This document shows, piece after piece, positions 26,091-36,231 of a DNA stretch of 64,000 bases. The stretch lies in NCBI GenBank assembly GCA_016182655.1, contig JACPGB010000025.1, forward strand, positions 1 to 64,000. The letters are read 5' to 3'. The translations under genes and the position numbers were made by a program. Within the stretch, counting starts at the first letter, position 1; every line of letters begins with the position of its first letter. This DNA comes from Deltaproteobacteria bacterium (GTDB lineage Bacteria; Desulfobacterota; GWC2-55-46). The notes under the pieces are model-generated. The model was not told the origin of the DNA. It worked only from the letters and a program-made list of their open reading frames with translations, and did no database searches.

Positions 26091-26387
26091 TTGAATACCG
26101 TGCTTAAAGATATAAGAAAAAAGCTTGTTGAATATAAGCCCGCATTGAAATGCCATTACAAGGTCAGGGAGATCGGGGTATTTGGTTCCTATGTCCGGGG
26201 CGAACAGAAGAAGAAAAGCGACCTCGACATACTTGTTGATTTTTATGAACCCATAAGCCTTATTAACTTCATCCGTCTTGAAAATCATCTCACCGTATAT
26301 CTGGGGGTCAAGGTCGATCTTGTCATGAAGGATTCCCTGAAGCCGAGGATTGGAAGCAATATCCTTAAAGAAGTAGTCAATATATGA
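26091..26387 (+). CDS. mntA: MntA-type minimal nucleotidyltransferase (antitoxin)
   Basis: The 98-residue protein has the polymerase-beta-like signature GSYVRGEQKKKSDLDILVDF. In the HEPN/MNT family the partner adds AMP to the HEPN toxin and neutralises it. TTG 26091 is preceded by GGAGG at 7 bp. It overlaps the HEPN gene by 4 bp (ATGA), the usual coupling for this toxin-antitoxin pair. Confidence 0.9.
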   Translation: MNTVLKDIRKKLVEYKPALKCHYKVREIGVFGSYVRGEQKKKSDLDILVDFYEPISLINFIRLENHLTVYLGVKVDLVMKDSLKPRIGSNILKEVVNI

Positions 26388-26758
26388 AAAGGGAATTTCT
26401 GGACTATGTTGACGATGTCATAGACGCGATGTCCAAGGCCCAGGAATTCACCGCCGGAATGGACTTCAGGAAGTTTTCCAGGGACGGCAAGACTGTTTTT
26501 GCGGTAACAAGGGCCAAAGAAATCATCGGGGAGGCGGTTAAAAAGATACCTTCGCCGGTGAAAAAGCACTACCCCCAGGTGCCGTGGAAGGAAATGGCAG
26601 GCATGAGGGACAAGCTTATACATGAATATTTCGGCGTGAATCTCAGGGCCGTATGGGATACCATAAAAAAGGACTTTACCTGCAATAAAGCCTACTTTCG
26701 AAAAGATCAAAGAGGATTATCAGTGAAAAACAACACCATAAATTCCTTTATTTTTTAG
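26384..26758 (+). CDS. hepT: HepT-like HEPN ribonuclease toxin, C-terminus frameshifted
   Basis: The 124-residue frame carries the HEPN catalytic motif RDKLIHEYF (Arg-X4-His-X-Tyr) near residue 77. After KKD the annotated frame reads FTCNKAYFRKD and ends at 26758, which is unlike the family. Dropping one T from the TTT at 26675-26677 gives DLPAIKPTFEKIKEDYQ and a stop at 26726, a normal HepT tail. So either the toxin gene carries a single-base insertion or the assembly does. The catalytic region lies before the change, so partial activity cannot be excluded. Confidence 0.85.
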   Translation: MKREFLDYVDDVIDAMSKAQEFTAGMDFRKFSRDGKTVFAVTRAKEIIGEAVKKIPSPVKKHYPQVPWKEMAGMRDKLIHEYFGVNLRAVWDTIKKDFTCNKAYFRKDQRGLSVKNNTINSFIF

Positions 26759-26781
26759 AGAGCGAGGCAGGAGATATAGAA

Positions 26782-26817
26782 AAAAGAAGGCGAGCGTTAT
26801 AGCGCTCGCCTTCTTTT
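26782..26817. terminator. Strong bidirectional terminator between hepT and ppdK
   Basis: AGAAGGCGAGCG (26785-26796) and CGCTCGCCTTCT (26803-26814) form a stem over TTATAG, with A runs on the left and T runs on the right, so it serves both the rightward hepT and the leftward ppdK transcripts. Confidence 0.92.
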
Positions 26818-26838
26818 TTTTGATAAGAATGGTGAAAC

Positions 26839-29523
26839 CTATTTTTTGGATTTCAGCGCGGCCTGCGCCGCGGCGAGCCTTGCTATAGGCACCCTGAAGG
26901 GCGAGCATGAGACATAGTTGAATTTGTTCTCGTGGCAGAACTCGACCGAGGCCGGGTCGCCGCCGTGCTCGCCGCAGATGCCGATCTTAAGGTCCTTCTT
27001 GGTCTTTCTTCCCTTCTCTATCGCCATCTTTATAAGCAAGCCGACCCCGTCCTGGTCGAGCGACTGGAACGGGTCGTTCTTCAGCACCCCGGCCTTTTTC
27101 TCGTCCACATAGTCCGGGAGGAACCTCCCGGCGTCGTCCCTCGACATGCCGAGCGTCATCTGCGTAAGATCGTTCGTGCCGAAGGAGAAAAACTCGGCTA
27201 CTCCGGCTATCTGGTCGGCCAGAAGCGCCGCCCTCGGCACCTCTATCATGGTGCCGACGAGGTATTTTATCTTCTCGTTCTCCTCCCTCATGACCGTCTC
27301 GGCGACCACTTTCGTCCTGTCGGCGAGGATCTTCAATTCCCTGGCGTCGATGATGAGGGGGAGCATTATCTCGGGGAATACCTTTATGTTTTTCTTGCGG
27401 CACTCGCAGGCGGCCTCCATTATGGCCCTTACCTGCATGTCGAGTATCTCAGGGTAGGTGATGCAGAGCCTGCTTCCCCTGTGGCCGAGCATGGGGTTGG
27501 CCTCGTGGAGCCTGTCTATCCTCCTCTTTACCTGATGGAACGGGATTGCGAGCCTCTGCGCGAGCTGTTTCTGGTCTGCTTCGGTGTGCGGTACGAACTC
27601 GTGAAGGGGTGGGTCTATGAGCCTGATGGTGACGGGTTTGCCGTCCATGGCCCTGAATATGCCGACGAAGTCCTTTTTCTGGAAGGGGAGGAGCTCGTCA
27701 AGGGACCTCTTCCGGGTCTCCTCGTCCTCGGCGATGATCATCCTCTGGATGGCGATCCTGCGGACGTCGGTGTCGAAGAACATGTGCTCTGTCCTGCATA
27801 GGCCGATGCCCTCGGCCCCGAGCCTTATGGCGTTCTCCGCGTCGTATGGGGTGTCCACGTTGGTGCGCACCTTGAGCTTCCTTACGTCGTCGGCCCAGGT
27901 CATAAGAGAGCTGTAGGCCTCGGGGAACTCAGGCTTTATTAGGGGAAGAGCGGACTTGAATACCTCGCCCGTCGAGCCGTTTATGGTTACTTCGTCGCCT
28001 TCCTTTATTACCGTGTTGCCGACCGAGACGGTCTTGGCGTCGTAGTCGATAAGCAAGTCCTCGCATCCTACTACACAGCACTTGCCCCAGCCGCGGGCAA
28101 CGACCGCGGCGTGGGAGGTCTTGCCGCCCGTGGCGGTGAGTATACCCTTGGCCGCGTGCATGCCGCCGACGTCTTCTGGGCTCGTCTCTTTCCTTACGAG
28201 TATTACCTTTTTGCCCTGCGCGGTCGCGTTTTCGGCGTCCCTCGCGGTAAATACGACGGTGCCCGAGGCCGCGCCCGGGACCGCCGCGATGCCTGTGGCA
28301 AAGAGATGGCGCTGGAGCTCGTCCATCGGAATCTTCGGGTCTATGACCGGGTAGAAGAGCCCCTCGATATCCTTATCCGTTATCCTCATGATGGCGTCTT
28401 TTCTGGTGATGAGCCGCTCCTTGACCATGTCTACGGCTATCCTGAACGCGGCCATGGGGGAGCGCTTGCCGGACCTGCACTGGAGGATGTAGAGTTTCCC
28501 CTCTTCTATGGTGAACTCTATGTCCTGCATGTCCTTGTAATGGCGCTCGAGCCTGGACCTGACCTTGGTAAGCTGTGTGTATATCTCCGGCATTATGCGC
28601 TCGAGGTCGCTCAAGTGTATCGGCGTCCTTATGCCCGCCACGACGTCCTCGCCCTGCGCGTTCATGAGCAGGTCGCCGTAGAATGTGTCCTCTCCGGTAT
28701 TCGGGTCGCGGGTGAAGCAGACGCCGGTGCCGGAGGTGTCGCCCTTGTTGCCGAATACCATCTGGACTATGTTGACGGCCGTTCCGAGGAGGCCGGTTAT
28801 CTTTTCGACCCTCCTGTATGTCACGGCCTTTTCAGCCATCCATGAGCCAATGACCGCGTCGACCGAGCCCAATAGTTGCTCCGCGGGGTCCTGGGGGAAG
28901 TCTTTTTTGGTCGCGTCCTTGTAGACGGCCTTGAACCTCGTTATCAGTTCCTCGAGCTCGGCTTCGTTTACGTCGGTGTCGAGGACGTGCCCCTTCCTGA
29001 TGTTGAGCCTGACCTTGGTCCGTCTCTCTTTTATGTCGTCGAACTCGTCATCGAACTTCTTCCTCGGCACGCCCATGGCGGTAGAGCCGTACATTACGAT
29101 GAAGCGCCTGTAGGCGTCGAGAGCGAACCGTCTGTTCGCGGTCTTTCTCGCGAGCCCTTCGACCGACCTGTCATTCAGGCCGAGGTTGAGTATCGTCTCC
29201 ATCATGCCGGGCATGGAGCGCGCCGCCCCCGAGCGGACCGAGACGAGGAGCGGGTCTTCGGGGTCTCCGAGCTTCTTTCCGACGAGCTTTTCAAGCCTCG
29301 CGAGGTTCTTCTTCATCTCAACGGCAAAGCCCTGGGGATACTTCTTGCCGGATTTATAATAAAAGTCGCAGACCTCGGCCGTTATGGTGAAACCGGCGGG
29401 GACAGGGAGCCCTATGTTCGTCATCTCCGCCAGCCCCGCGCCCTTGCCGCCGAGTATCTCCTTCATCGTCCCTTTGCCTTCGGCCTTTCCGCCGCCGAAG
29501 AAATAAACGAATTTCTTTGCCAT
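26839..29523 (-). CDS. ppdK: Pyruvate, phosphate dikinase
   Basis: The 894-residue enzyme interconverts pyruvate, ATP and phosphate with phosphoenolpyruvate, AMP and pyrophosphate. It has the N-terminal ATP-grasp domain (GGKGAGLAEM), the central swivelling phosphohistidine domain (GGKTSHAAVVARGWGK, near residue 470) and a C-terminal PEP-utilising barrel ending in GICGEHGGDP with the catalytic Cys. GGAGG at 7 bp precedes ATG 29523. With gap, pgk, tpiA and the aldolase in the same window it fits a pyrophosphate-linked glycolytic/gluconeogenic route. Confidence 0.98.
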   Translation of the reverse strand: MAKKFVYFFGGGKAEGKGTMKEILGGKGAGLAEMTNIGLPVPAGFTITAEVCDFYYKSGKKYPQGFAVEMKKNLARLEKLVGKKLGDPEDPLLVSVRSGAARSMPGMMETILNLGLNDRSVEGLARKTANRRFALDAYRRFIVMYGSTAMGVPRKKFDDEFDDIKERRTKVRLNIRKGHVLDTDVNEAELEELITRFKAVYKDATKKDFPQDPAEQLLGSVDAVIGSWMAEKAVTYRRVEKITGLLGTAVNIVQMVFGNKGDTSGTGVCFTRDPNTGEDTFYGDLLMNAQGEDVVAGIRTPIHLSDLERIMPEIYTQLTKVRSRLERHYKDMQDIEFTIEEGKLYILQCRSGKRSPMAAFRIAVDMVKERLITRKDAIMRITDKDIEGLFYPVIDPKIPMDELQRHLFATGIAAVPGAASGTVVFTARDAENATAQGKKVILVRKETSPEDVGGMHAAKGILTATGGKTSHAAVVARGWGKCCVVGCEDLLIDYDAKTVSVGNTVIKEGDEVTINGSTGEVFKSALPLIKPEFPEAYSSLMTWADDVRKLKVRTNVDTPYDAENAIRLGAEGIGLCRTEHMFFDTDVRRIAIQRMIIAEDEETRKRSLDELLPFQKKDFVGIFRAMDGKPVTIRLIDPPLHEFVPHTEADQKQLAQRLAIPFHQVKRRIDRLHEANPMLGHRGSRLCITYPEILDMQVRAIMEAACECRKKNIKVFPEIMLPLIIDARELKILADRTKVVAETVMREENEKIKYLVGTMIEVPRAALLADQIAGVAEFFSFGTNDLTQMTLGMSRDDAGRFLPDYVDEKKAGVLKNDPFQSLDQDGVGLLIKMAIEKGRKTKKDLKIGICGEHGGDPASVEFCHENKFNYVSCSPFRVPIARLAAAQAALKSKK

Positions 29524-29733
29524 AAATCATCCTCCGAAGATTATATATGATCTTTAATTCAGGTCTTGTGCGGGGTGCTTGCGAAAGGGCGGGGGAGTCA
29601 TGCCGCCCGTTTAAGACAAAGTTTAAAGGAAGAAGCTTAGCAAAATCCCGCGAGAAAGTCCAATACCGAAATTCGGGGCCTTTAACGGCGGCTTGCAAGC
29701 GCGTGCGAGCCCTCTCCGTGGCGTTTAATACTC

Positions 29734-29762
29734 TTGACATGCCCGCTAAAGCTTCATATTAT
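29734..29762 (+). promoter_or_regulatory. Sigma-70 promoter for gyrA
   Basis: A perfect TTGACA (29734-29739), a 17-bp spacer and TATTAT (29757-29762). The leader to gyrA would be about 130 nt. The rest of the 29524-29903 gap shows an AT-rich ppdK upstream region and no gene. Confidence 0.8.
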
Positions 29763-29903
29763 AAAATCTTATGTAAAGGACCCAGGGAAAGGCCGCGCCG
29801 AGAGCGGGACGGGCTTATCCGCTCCAGATTAAATAATACATTATATACGCGTTTTACCGTGGTTGGGAGGTAAAACGGCCTTAAATCGTTTCCAAGGGGA
29901 GAG

Positions 29904-32348
29904 ATGGCACAGGAACAGATACCGGTCTATATAGAAGACCAGATGAAAAAGTCGTACCTCGACTATGCGATGTCCGTCATCGTGGGAAGGGCTCTGCCGG
30001 ACGTCCGGGACGGGTTGAAGCCCGTCCACCGGAGGGTCCTCTTCGCCATGCACGAGATGGGGGTCGAGTGGAACAAGCCGTATAAAAAGTCGGCGAGGGT
30101 AGTCGGCGACGTCATAGGTAAATACCACCCGCACGGCGACATGGCCGTATACGACGCCATAACGAGGATGGTACAGCCGTTTTCGCTCCGCTACCCGCTC
30201 ATAGACGGCCAGGGCAACTTCGGCTCCATAGACGGCGACCCGCCGGCCGCGATGCGTTACACGGAAGTGAGGATGGCGCGCCTGGCGAGCGAGCTTCTGA
30301 AGGACCTTGAGAAGGAGACGGTCGACTTTACACCGAACTACGACGAGTCCTTGAAGGAGCCGGCGGTGATGCCGGCGGCGATACCGAACCTCCTTGTGAA
30401 CGGCTCCTCGGGCATAGCCGTCGGCATGGCCACGAACATGCCGCCGCACAACTTGTCAGAGGTCATAGACGCTCTCATCCTCATCATAAAGAACCCCGAG
30501 GCCGGGCTTAAGGACATCATGAAGCTCATCCCCGGCCCGGACTTTCCGACCAGCGGCTTCATAAACGGGAGGCAGGGGATAAGGGACGCCTACTCGACCG
30601 GCAGGGGCGTAATACAGCTCCGCGCCAAGGCCTCCATCGAGAAGAACCCGAGGACGAACCGCCAGTCCATAGTCATAACCGAAATCCCCTACATGGTGAA
30701 CAAGTCCCGGCTCATCGAGTCGATCGCCGAGCTCGTAAGGGACAAGCGCATCGAAGGCATATCGGACGTAAGGGACGAGTCCGACCGCGAGGGCATGAGG
30801 ATAGTCGTTGAGCTCAAGCGCGACGAGGTCGCGGAGGTGATACTCAACAACCTCTACCTCCACACCCAGATGAAGACCTCCTTCGGCATCATAAACCTCG
30901 CAATCGTCGACGGCCAGCCGAGGGTATTGCCGATCCACCAGTTGTTGAAAGAGTTCGTCAAGTTCAGGCGCGAGGTCGTCACGAGGAGGACGATCTACGA
31001 CCTTAAAAAGGCGCGGGAGCGCGCCCACATATTGGAAGGGTTGAAGATCGCCCTCGACAACCTCGACGCCGTTATAAAGCTCATCCGCGCCTCCAAGAGC
31101 CCGCAGGAAGCCAAGGCCGGGCTGATGAAGAATTTCAACCTGTCCGAGGTACAGTCGCAGGCGATCCTTGAGATGAGGCTCCAGAGACTTACGGCGCTCG
31201 AGAGGGACAAGATAATCGAGGAGTACAAAGAGGTACTTAAGGTCATAAGATCGCTCGAAGAGATACTCGCGAGCGAGAAGCTCCTCATGGACGTCATCGT
31301 CGACGAGCTCAAGGAAATAAAGGAGAGGTTCGGAGACGAAAGAAGGACCCAGATAGTCGAGGAGGCGGGGGAGATAACGCTCGAGGACATCATCGCCGAA
31401 GAGGACATGGTCGTCACAATCACGAGCGGCGGCTACATAAAGCGCAATCCGACGAGCTTGTTCAAGATCCAGAGGAGGGGCGGCAAGGGCAAGACCGGCA
31501 TGACGACCAAGGAAGAGGACTTCGTCTCGAACCTCTTCATCGCCTCGACCCACAGCTACATACTCTTCTTCACCGACAAGGGCAAGGCGTATGCGTTGAA
31601 GGTCTACGACATCCCGCAGGCCGGGCGCGCCGCGAAGGGCAAGGCGATAGTCAATATCCTGAACGTCGCGCAGGACGAGCATATAACGGCGTACCTCCCT
31701 GTCCGCGAGTTCGTCGAGAGCAACTACATAGTCATGGCGACGGCGCACGGGGTCATAAAGAAGTCCGACCTCATGTCGTTCGCGAACATCCGCTCGGGCG
31801 GTTTGATCGCCGTCAGTCTGGATGAAGGCGATAGCTTGATCGCCGCCCGCCTCACTGACGGCAAACAGGACATATTCCTCGGCACACGGCTCGGCCAGGC
31901 GATACGTTTCCACGAGGACGAGGTCCGGGAGATGGGGAGACAGGCCAGAGGGGTGCGCGCCATAAAGCTCGACGAAGCCGACAGGGTCGTCTCGATGGAG
32001 ATGGTCGAGGAGAACGCGACCGTCCTTACCGTCACCGAGCGCGGCTACGGCAAGAGGACGGACTTTAACGAGTACAGGGGGCAGGGCAGGGGCGGGTCCG
32101 GCCTCATAAACATCAAGATAACCGATAAGAACGGCCCGGTCTGCGGCATGACCAAGGTGAGAGACTCCGACGAGCTCATGATATCGACCTCGGTCGGAAA
32201 GATCATACGCATAGCAATGAAGGACGTCGCCGTCATAGGCAGGAACACCCAGGGCGTAAAGCTCATGGACATAGAGAAGGACGAGCAGATAACGGGCATC
32301 GCGCCCATCGCGGAAAAGGAAGAGGATTCCGACGAAGCGGAGGCTTAA
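29904..32348 (+). CDS. gyrA: DNA gyrase subunit A
   Basis: The 814-residue type II topoisomerase subunit breaks and rejoins DNA using Y119 ([10 protein letters not shown]). The C-terminal pinwheel begins with the GyrA box QRRGGKG, which marks gyrase rather than topoisomerase IV. The quinolone region reads [12 protein letters not shown]: the residue equivalent to E. coli Ser83 is Met80, while the Asp equivalent of Asp87 is kept. The C-terminus ends in an acidic tail. gyrB is not in the window. gpsA follows in the same direction. Confidence 0.97.
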   Translation: MAQEQIPVYIEDQMKKSYLDYAMSVIVGRALPDVRDGLKPVHRRVLFAMHEMGVEWNKPYKKSARVVGDVIGKYHPHGDMAVYDAITRMVQPFSLRYPLIDGQGNFGSIDGDPPAAMRYTEVRMARLASELLKDLEKETVDFTPNYDESLKEPAVMPAAIPNLLVNGSSGIAVGMATNMPPHNLSEVIDALILIIKNPEAGLKDIMKLIPGPDFPTSGFINGRQGIRDAYSTGRGVIQLRAKASIEKNPRTNRQSIVITEIPYMVNKSRLIESIAELVRDKRIEGISDVRDESDREGMRIVVELKRDEVAEVILNNLYLHTQMKTSFGIINLAIVDGQPRVLPIHQLLKEFVKFRREVVTRRTIYDLKKARERAHILEGLKIALDNLDAVIKLIRASKSPQEAKAGLMKNFNLSEVQSQAILEMRLQRLTALERDKIIEEYKEVLKVIRSLEEILASEKLLMDVIVDELKEIKERFGDERRTQIVEEAGEITLEDIIAEEDMVVTITSGGYIKRNPTSLFKIQRRGGKGKTGMTTKEEDFVSNLFIASTHSYILFFTDKGKAYALKVYDIPQAGRAAKGKAIVNILNVAQDEHITAYLPVREFVESNYIVMATAHGVIKKSDLMSFANIRSGGLIAVSLDEGDSLIAARLTDGKQDIFLGTRLGQAIRFHEDEVREMGRQARGVRAIKLDEADRVVSMEMVEENATVLTVTERGYGKRTDFNEYRGQGRGGSGLINIKITDKNGPVCGMTKVRDSDELMISTSVGKIIRIAMKDVAVIGRNTQGVKLMDIEKDEQITGIAPIAEKEEDSDEAEA

Positions 32349-32425
32349 AGCCCCCTTCCGGTCCGACGGATAATGCACCTTACAGAGACTGCTGGAGCAC
32401 CTTTTCAGCCGGAGAAGCCGTAGAG

Positions 32426-33424
32426 ATGGAGCGTCTGACCGTCCTCGGAGCAGGCAGCTGGGGCACGACCCTTGCCGACATCCTCGCCCAGAAGGGTTTT
32501 GAAGTGACGTTGTGGGCGAGGGACCCGTTGCTCGCGTCCGCCATAAAGCGCGAGCGCGAGAACGTCCCCTATCTCCCCGGGGTGAAGCTCTCCCCTGATT
32601 TGATACCCACGGCCTCTCTCGAAGAGGCCCTTTCCGGCTCGTCGTTCATCGTGAGCGCCGTGCCCTCGCACGGCCTCAGGTCAGTATTTTCCAACGCCCG
32701 CCCCTTCATAAGCAAAGACGCGATAATCGTATCCGCCTCCAAGGGCATCGAGGAAGGGACACTCCTTACCGCCCGCACCATTGTAGAGGATGTACTCAAG
32801 GGCACGCCCCACGGGGACATCTCCGTCCTCTCGGGCCCGACTTTCGCAAAAGAGGTGTCCGTAAAGCTCCCGGCGGCGGTCTGCGCCGCCTCCCGCTCTC
32901 TGGAAGCCGCCGAAAGGGTCCAGCGGGCCTTCTCAACGCAATACTTCAGGGTCTATACCAATTCAGATATCATAGGGGTCGAGCTCGGCGGGGCATTGAA
33001 GAACGTCATCGCCATAGCGGCGGGTATCTGCGACGGGCTCGCTCTCGGCTCTAACGCGAGAGCCGCGCTCATTACAAGGGGGCTCGCCGAGATATCGAGG
33101 CTTGGGGTGAGGATGGGCGCGAGTCCAATGACCTTTTCGGGCCTCTCCGGCCTCGGGGACCTGATCCTTACCTCCACCGCTCATTTGAGCAGGAACTACA
33201 TGGTCGGCCACGAGATAGGTCTCGGACGGAAGCTCCCTGAAATTACAGGTAAAATGAAGATGGTGGCCGAAGGCGTAAAGACCTCGCGCGCCTCCCGCGC
33301 TCTTGCCGAGAGGCACGGGGTAGAGATGCCTATAGCGTCTGAGGTCTGCAGGGTCCTTTACGAAGGCAAGGACCCGAGGGACGCCGTTCTCGAGCTCATG
33401 ATGAGGGGGCTTAAGGGGGAGTGA
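32426..33424 (+). CDS. gpsA: Glycerol-3-phosphate dehydrogenase [NAD(P)+]
   Basis: The 332-residue enzyme makes sn-glycerol 3-phosphate from dihydroxyacetone phosphate for phospholipid synthesis. Seen: Rossmann start VLGAGSWGTTLA, SASKGIEEGT, the SGPTFAKEV motif, ELGGALKNVIAIAAGICDGL with the catalytic Lys, and TFSGLSGLGDLILT. It lies 77 bp after gyrA with no terminator between, so co-transcription is likely. It consumes the product of tpiA and the aldolase. Confidence 0.97.
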   Translation: MERLTVLGAGSWGTTLADILAQKGFEVTLWARDPLLASAIKRERENVPYLPGVKLSPDLIPTASLEEALSGSSFIVSAVPSHGLRSVFSNARPFISKDAIIVSASKGIEEGTLLTARTIVEDVLKGTPHGDISVLSGPTFAKEVSVKLPAAVCAASRSLEAAERVQRAFSTQYFRVYTNSDIIGVELGGALKNVIAIAAGICDGLALGSNARAALITRGLAEISRLGVRMGASPMTFSGLSGLGDLILTSTAHLSRNYMVGHEIGLGRKLPEITGKMKMVAEGVKTSRASRALAERHGVEMPIASEVCRVLYEGKDPRDAVLELMMRGLKGE

Positions 33425-33550
33425 GGCGGCCTTAAAAAGAAAGGAGGAGGCCAAAAAACTCAAAAATTACTCAATTGTCAGGCCGATTCGTCCGATATTC
33501 AAGAAATACCAGTTAAGGAATAGCGGCAAAAGGCGTGGCGCCATCGGCGC

Positions 33551-36004
33551 ATGCTCCCCGTAAAATTCAATAAAAACGGCGGGTTGCGCCTCCAGGCTTT
33601 CAGAAAGGCCCGTTCAAGTACTTTTATGCTCAAAAGAAGCCTTCATTCGAGAATCCTGGTCCTGATCGTCGGGCTCATATCAGTCGGTGTCATAATTTCC
33701 ATTTACTGGGAGCTCAAGAACAGGGAAAAGGAACTCCTCGAAGAGAAGCTCCGGGCCAGCCGCTTCATGGCCCAGCCGATCTTGAGCGCCATATACGAGG
33801 ACATGCTCGAGGAGAGGGCCGATATGGCGCGGCACCTCATAAACTCCTTGAGCAAGGGGGAAGGGATAGATTCCCTTTATATAGTTAGAAGCAACGGTGT
33901 CGAGGAGGCGTTCAAGGACCTAAAGACCATAGAAGAGGTGAAAAAGGAGTTCGGGGAGGTCAAGCCCGAGTGGCTGACCGACCACATGGATGAGCCCGAG
34001 AACGTCGCAAGGGGGGTCAATACCCAGGAGTTCAAGAGCGCTCTGGAGTCCTTCAGAAAGGACTGGAAGCGCGGCGCGGTCAACTACATAGACAAGACCG
34101 ACCCGGAGAACCCGGTCTTCACCTATCTCCAGCCGATCGAGAAGAAGTCCAAGTGCAACACCTGCCACGCAACCGAAGGCGCGCGCGGCATACTCGTCAT
34201 AAGGACCTCTCTCGCGGACATGTACCACATACTCGCGAAGGGCCGGAACGAATGGGTCATCTCCGGCATACTCGCGATATCCGTAGGCGCGGTACTGCTT
34301 TCGCTCCTCATCAAGAGGTCCATAACCGGGCCGATCCGGAAGAACGTGGAAGTGATCAAAAGAATAGCCGAAGGAAGGGGGAATATGAGCGAGAGGGTAG
34401 AGGTCACGGCCGAGCACGAGGTCGGCTATCTCGCCTCAGCTTTCAATAATATGCTTGACACCCTTGAGAAGCGGGCCGATGAGAACGAAAAGCTCTTCGA
34501 GCTCGTCACGAAGAGCAAAGAGGAATGGGTCGCCACTTTCGACGCGATACAGGATCTCATTTCCATCCACGACAAGGACTACAGGATACTCAAGATAAAC
34601 AAGGCGCTGGCGAGGAAGTTCAACTCCCAGCCCGAGGACCTCATAGGCTCCAGGTGCTTCGAGCTCCTCTACAACTGCACCGCGCCCAAGTGCAACTGCC
34701 CGCATTCGAGGACTTTGAAGACCGGGGCCATAGCCGACGCCGAGGTCGACGACATGGTCTTCGAAGGCGCTTACAAGGTGACCACCTTCCCGGTCTACAA
34801 CGACGCAGGGGAGGTCTGGGCCTCTGTCCATGTGGCAAGGGACATCACCCAGGAGAAGATGCTCAGGGAACAGCTCCTCCACGCCGAGAAGCTCTCGAGC
34901 GTCGGAAAGCTCGTGGCAGGCATCGCGCATGAGCTCAACAACCCGCTCATGGGTATCATGGGCTTCAGCCAGATACTCATGGACACGCCGGGGGACAAGA
35001 AGCTCGACGACATCAAGGACAAGCTCCGCAAAATTTACCACGAGTCGCTCCGCACGGCCAAGATAGTCCAGAACCTCCTCACCTTCGCGCGGGCGAAGAA
35101 GACCGAGAGGGAGTACCACAACATAAACGACATCCTGAAGCACACCGTCGAGCTCCGGGAGTATTCGCTCAAGGCCAACAACATCCAGGTAGCCCTCGAT
35201 TTCGAGGAGGGGCTCCCGAAGACGATGGTCGACCTCTTCCAGCTCCAGCAGGTCTTCATCAACATCATGAACAACGCCGAGGACGCGATGGTGGCGAGGA
35301 AGGGCAAGGGCCGGCTCGAGATACGCACCCGGAGGAACAGGCGGAAGATCGAGATAGCCTTCTGCGACGACGGCCCCGGCATACCCAAGGAGATAATCCA
35401 CAAGGTGTTCGACCCGTTCTTCACGACAAAGGACGTCGGCAAGGGGACCGGGCTCGGGCTCTCGATCACCCACGGCATAATAACCGAGCACGGCGGCACC
35501 ATAGACATCGCGACCGCCGAGGAGGGCGGCGCCGTCGTCACCATAGAGCTCCCGGTGGTGGAGAAGGAGCAGTGGGCCGAAGTAAAGAAGGCCGTCGACC
35601 ACGGGGCGACATACAGCGATCTTACCGGCAAGAAGGTCCTCGTCGTCGACGACGAGAAGTCCATCCGGGAGGCGCTATATTCGATACTCTCCGCGGAGGG
35701 GTTCAAGGTCGAGACCGCGCGGGACGGGAGAGAGGCGCTCGAGATACTGGAGCGGACCAAGATAACGCTCCTCATCACCGACATCAAGATGCCGGGGTAC
35801 AGCGGCATGGACCTTTATGAATCCGTCCTGCAGAAGCACGAGTACCTCAAAAACCGGATGATAATAGTTACCGGCGACGTCTTCAGCCAGGACGTCAAGG
35901 ACTTCCTCGCCAAGTGCGGTTGTCCCCACATATTGAAGCCCTTCGAGCCGAAGAAGCTAACCGGGCTCATACAGGAGGTCCTTTCCGAGGAGGCAAAGAT
36001 CTGA
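33551..36004 (+). CDS. Hybrid histidine kinase with periplasmic c-type heme sensor
   Basis: The 817-residue protein has a membrane helix at about residues 31-52, a periplasmic domain containing a heme c motif CNTCH (Cys202, His206), a second membrane helix (about 236-257), HAMP, a PAS domain with four close Cys (369, 376, 381, 383), HisKA with H460 (AHELNNPLMGI), HATPase (DDGPGIPK, GTGLGLSI) and a C-terminal receiver with D744 (ITDIKMPG). The heme site suggests redox or gas sensing outside the cytoplasm, as in DUF3365/Tll0287-like sensors. ATG 33551 is the longest start; ATG 33626, just before the first membrane helix, is equally plausible. No separate output regulator is adjacent. Confidence 0.9.
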   Translation: MLPVKFNKNGGLRLQAFRKARSSTFMLKRSLHSRILVLIVGLISVGVIISIYWELKNREKELLEEKLRASRFMAQPILSAIYEDMLEERADMARHLINSLSKGEGIDSLYIVRSNGVEEAFKDLKTIEEVKKEFGEVKPEWLTDHMDEPENVARGVNTQEFKSALESFRKDWKRGAVNYIDKTDPENPVFTYLQPIEKKSKCNTCHATEGARGILVIRTSLADMYHILAKGRNEWVISGILAISVGAVLLSLLIKRSITGPIRKNVEVIKRIAEGRGNMSERVEVTAEHEVGYLASAFNNMLDTLEKRADENEKLFELVTKSKEEWVATFDAIQDLISIHDKDYRILKINKALARKFNSQPEDLIGSRCFELLYNCTAPKCNCPHSRTLKTGAIADAEVDDMVFEGAYKVTTFPVYNDAGEVWASVHVARDITQEKMLREQLLHAEKLSSVGKLVAGIAHELNNPLMGIMGFSQILMDTPGDKKLDDIKDKLRKIYHESLRTAKIVQNLLTFARAKKTEREYHNINDILKHTVELREYSLKANNIQVALDFEEGLPKTMVDLFQLQQVFINIMNNAEDAMVARKGKGRLEIRTRRNRRKIEIAFCDDGPGIPKEIIHKVFDPFFTTKDVGKGTGLGLSITHGIITEHGGTIDIATAEEGGAVVTIELPVVEKEQWAEVKKAVDHGATYSDLTGKKVLVVDDEKSIREALYSILSAEGFKVETARDGREALEILERTKITLLITDIKMPGYSGMDLYESVLQKHEYLKNRMIIVTGDVFSQDVKDFLAKCGCPHILKPFEPKKLTGLIQEVLSEEAKI

Positions 36005-36029
36005 GGGGCTCCCGGTTTTACCTGATCAG

Positions 36030-36053
36030 AGGGGCCGGAGGGCCCCTTTTTTA
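36030..36053 (+). terminator. Terminator after the hybrid kinase
   Basis: AGGGGCC (36030-36036) pairs with GGCCCCT (36041-36047) over GGAG, followed by six T. Confidence 0.8.
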
Positions 36054-36057
36054 TTAA

Positions 36058-36182
36058 TAAAAATTGTTCTTTTTCCTGATCTCTGCGTCAGGGCGGAAAT
36101 AAAAATGCTCACATATTCCCCATATATGCTGCGCTTTTTATTCCCGCCCTTCCTTGACCTCAGAAAAAATTCTTAATTTTTA
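36058..36182. repeat. MITE-like element, short copy
   Basis: Ends TAAAAATT (36058-36065) and AATTTTTA (36175-36182) are inverted, with further pairing inward (TTTTTCCTGA against TCAGAAAAAA). Inside, GGGCGGAAATAAAAA mirrors a TTTTTATTCCCGCCC. About 100 bp match the element at 56684-56889, which has an extra ~80 bp in its left half. Confidence 0.7.
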
Positions 36183-36231
36183 AGAGGTAGCCTTATGCCC
36201 ATTTGGACATCCCTTCTGCTATACTAACCGG

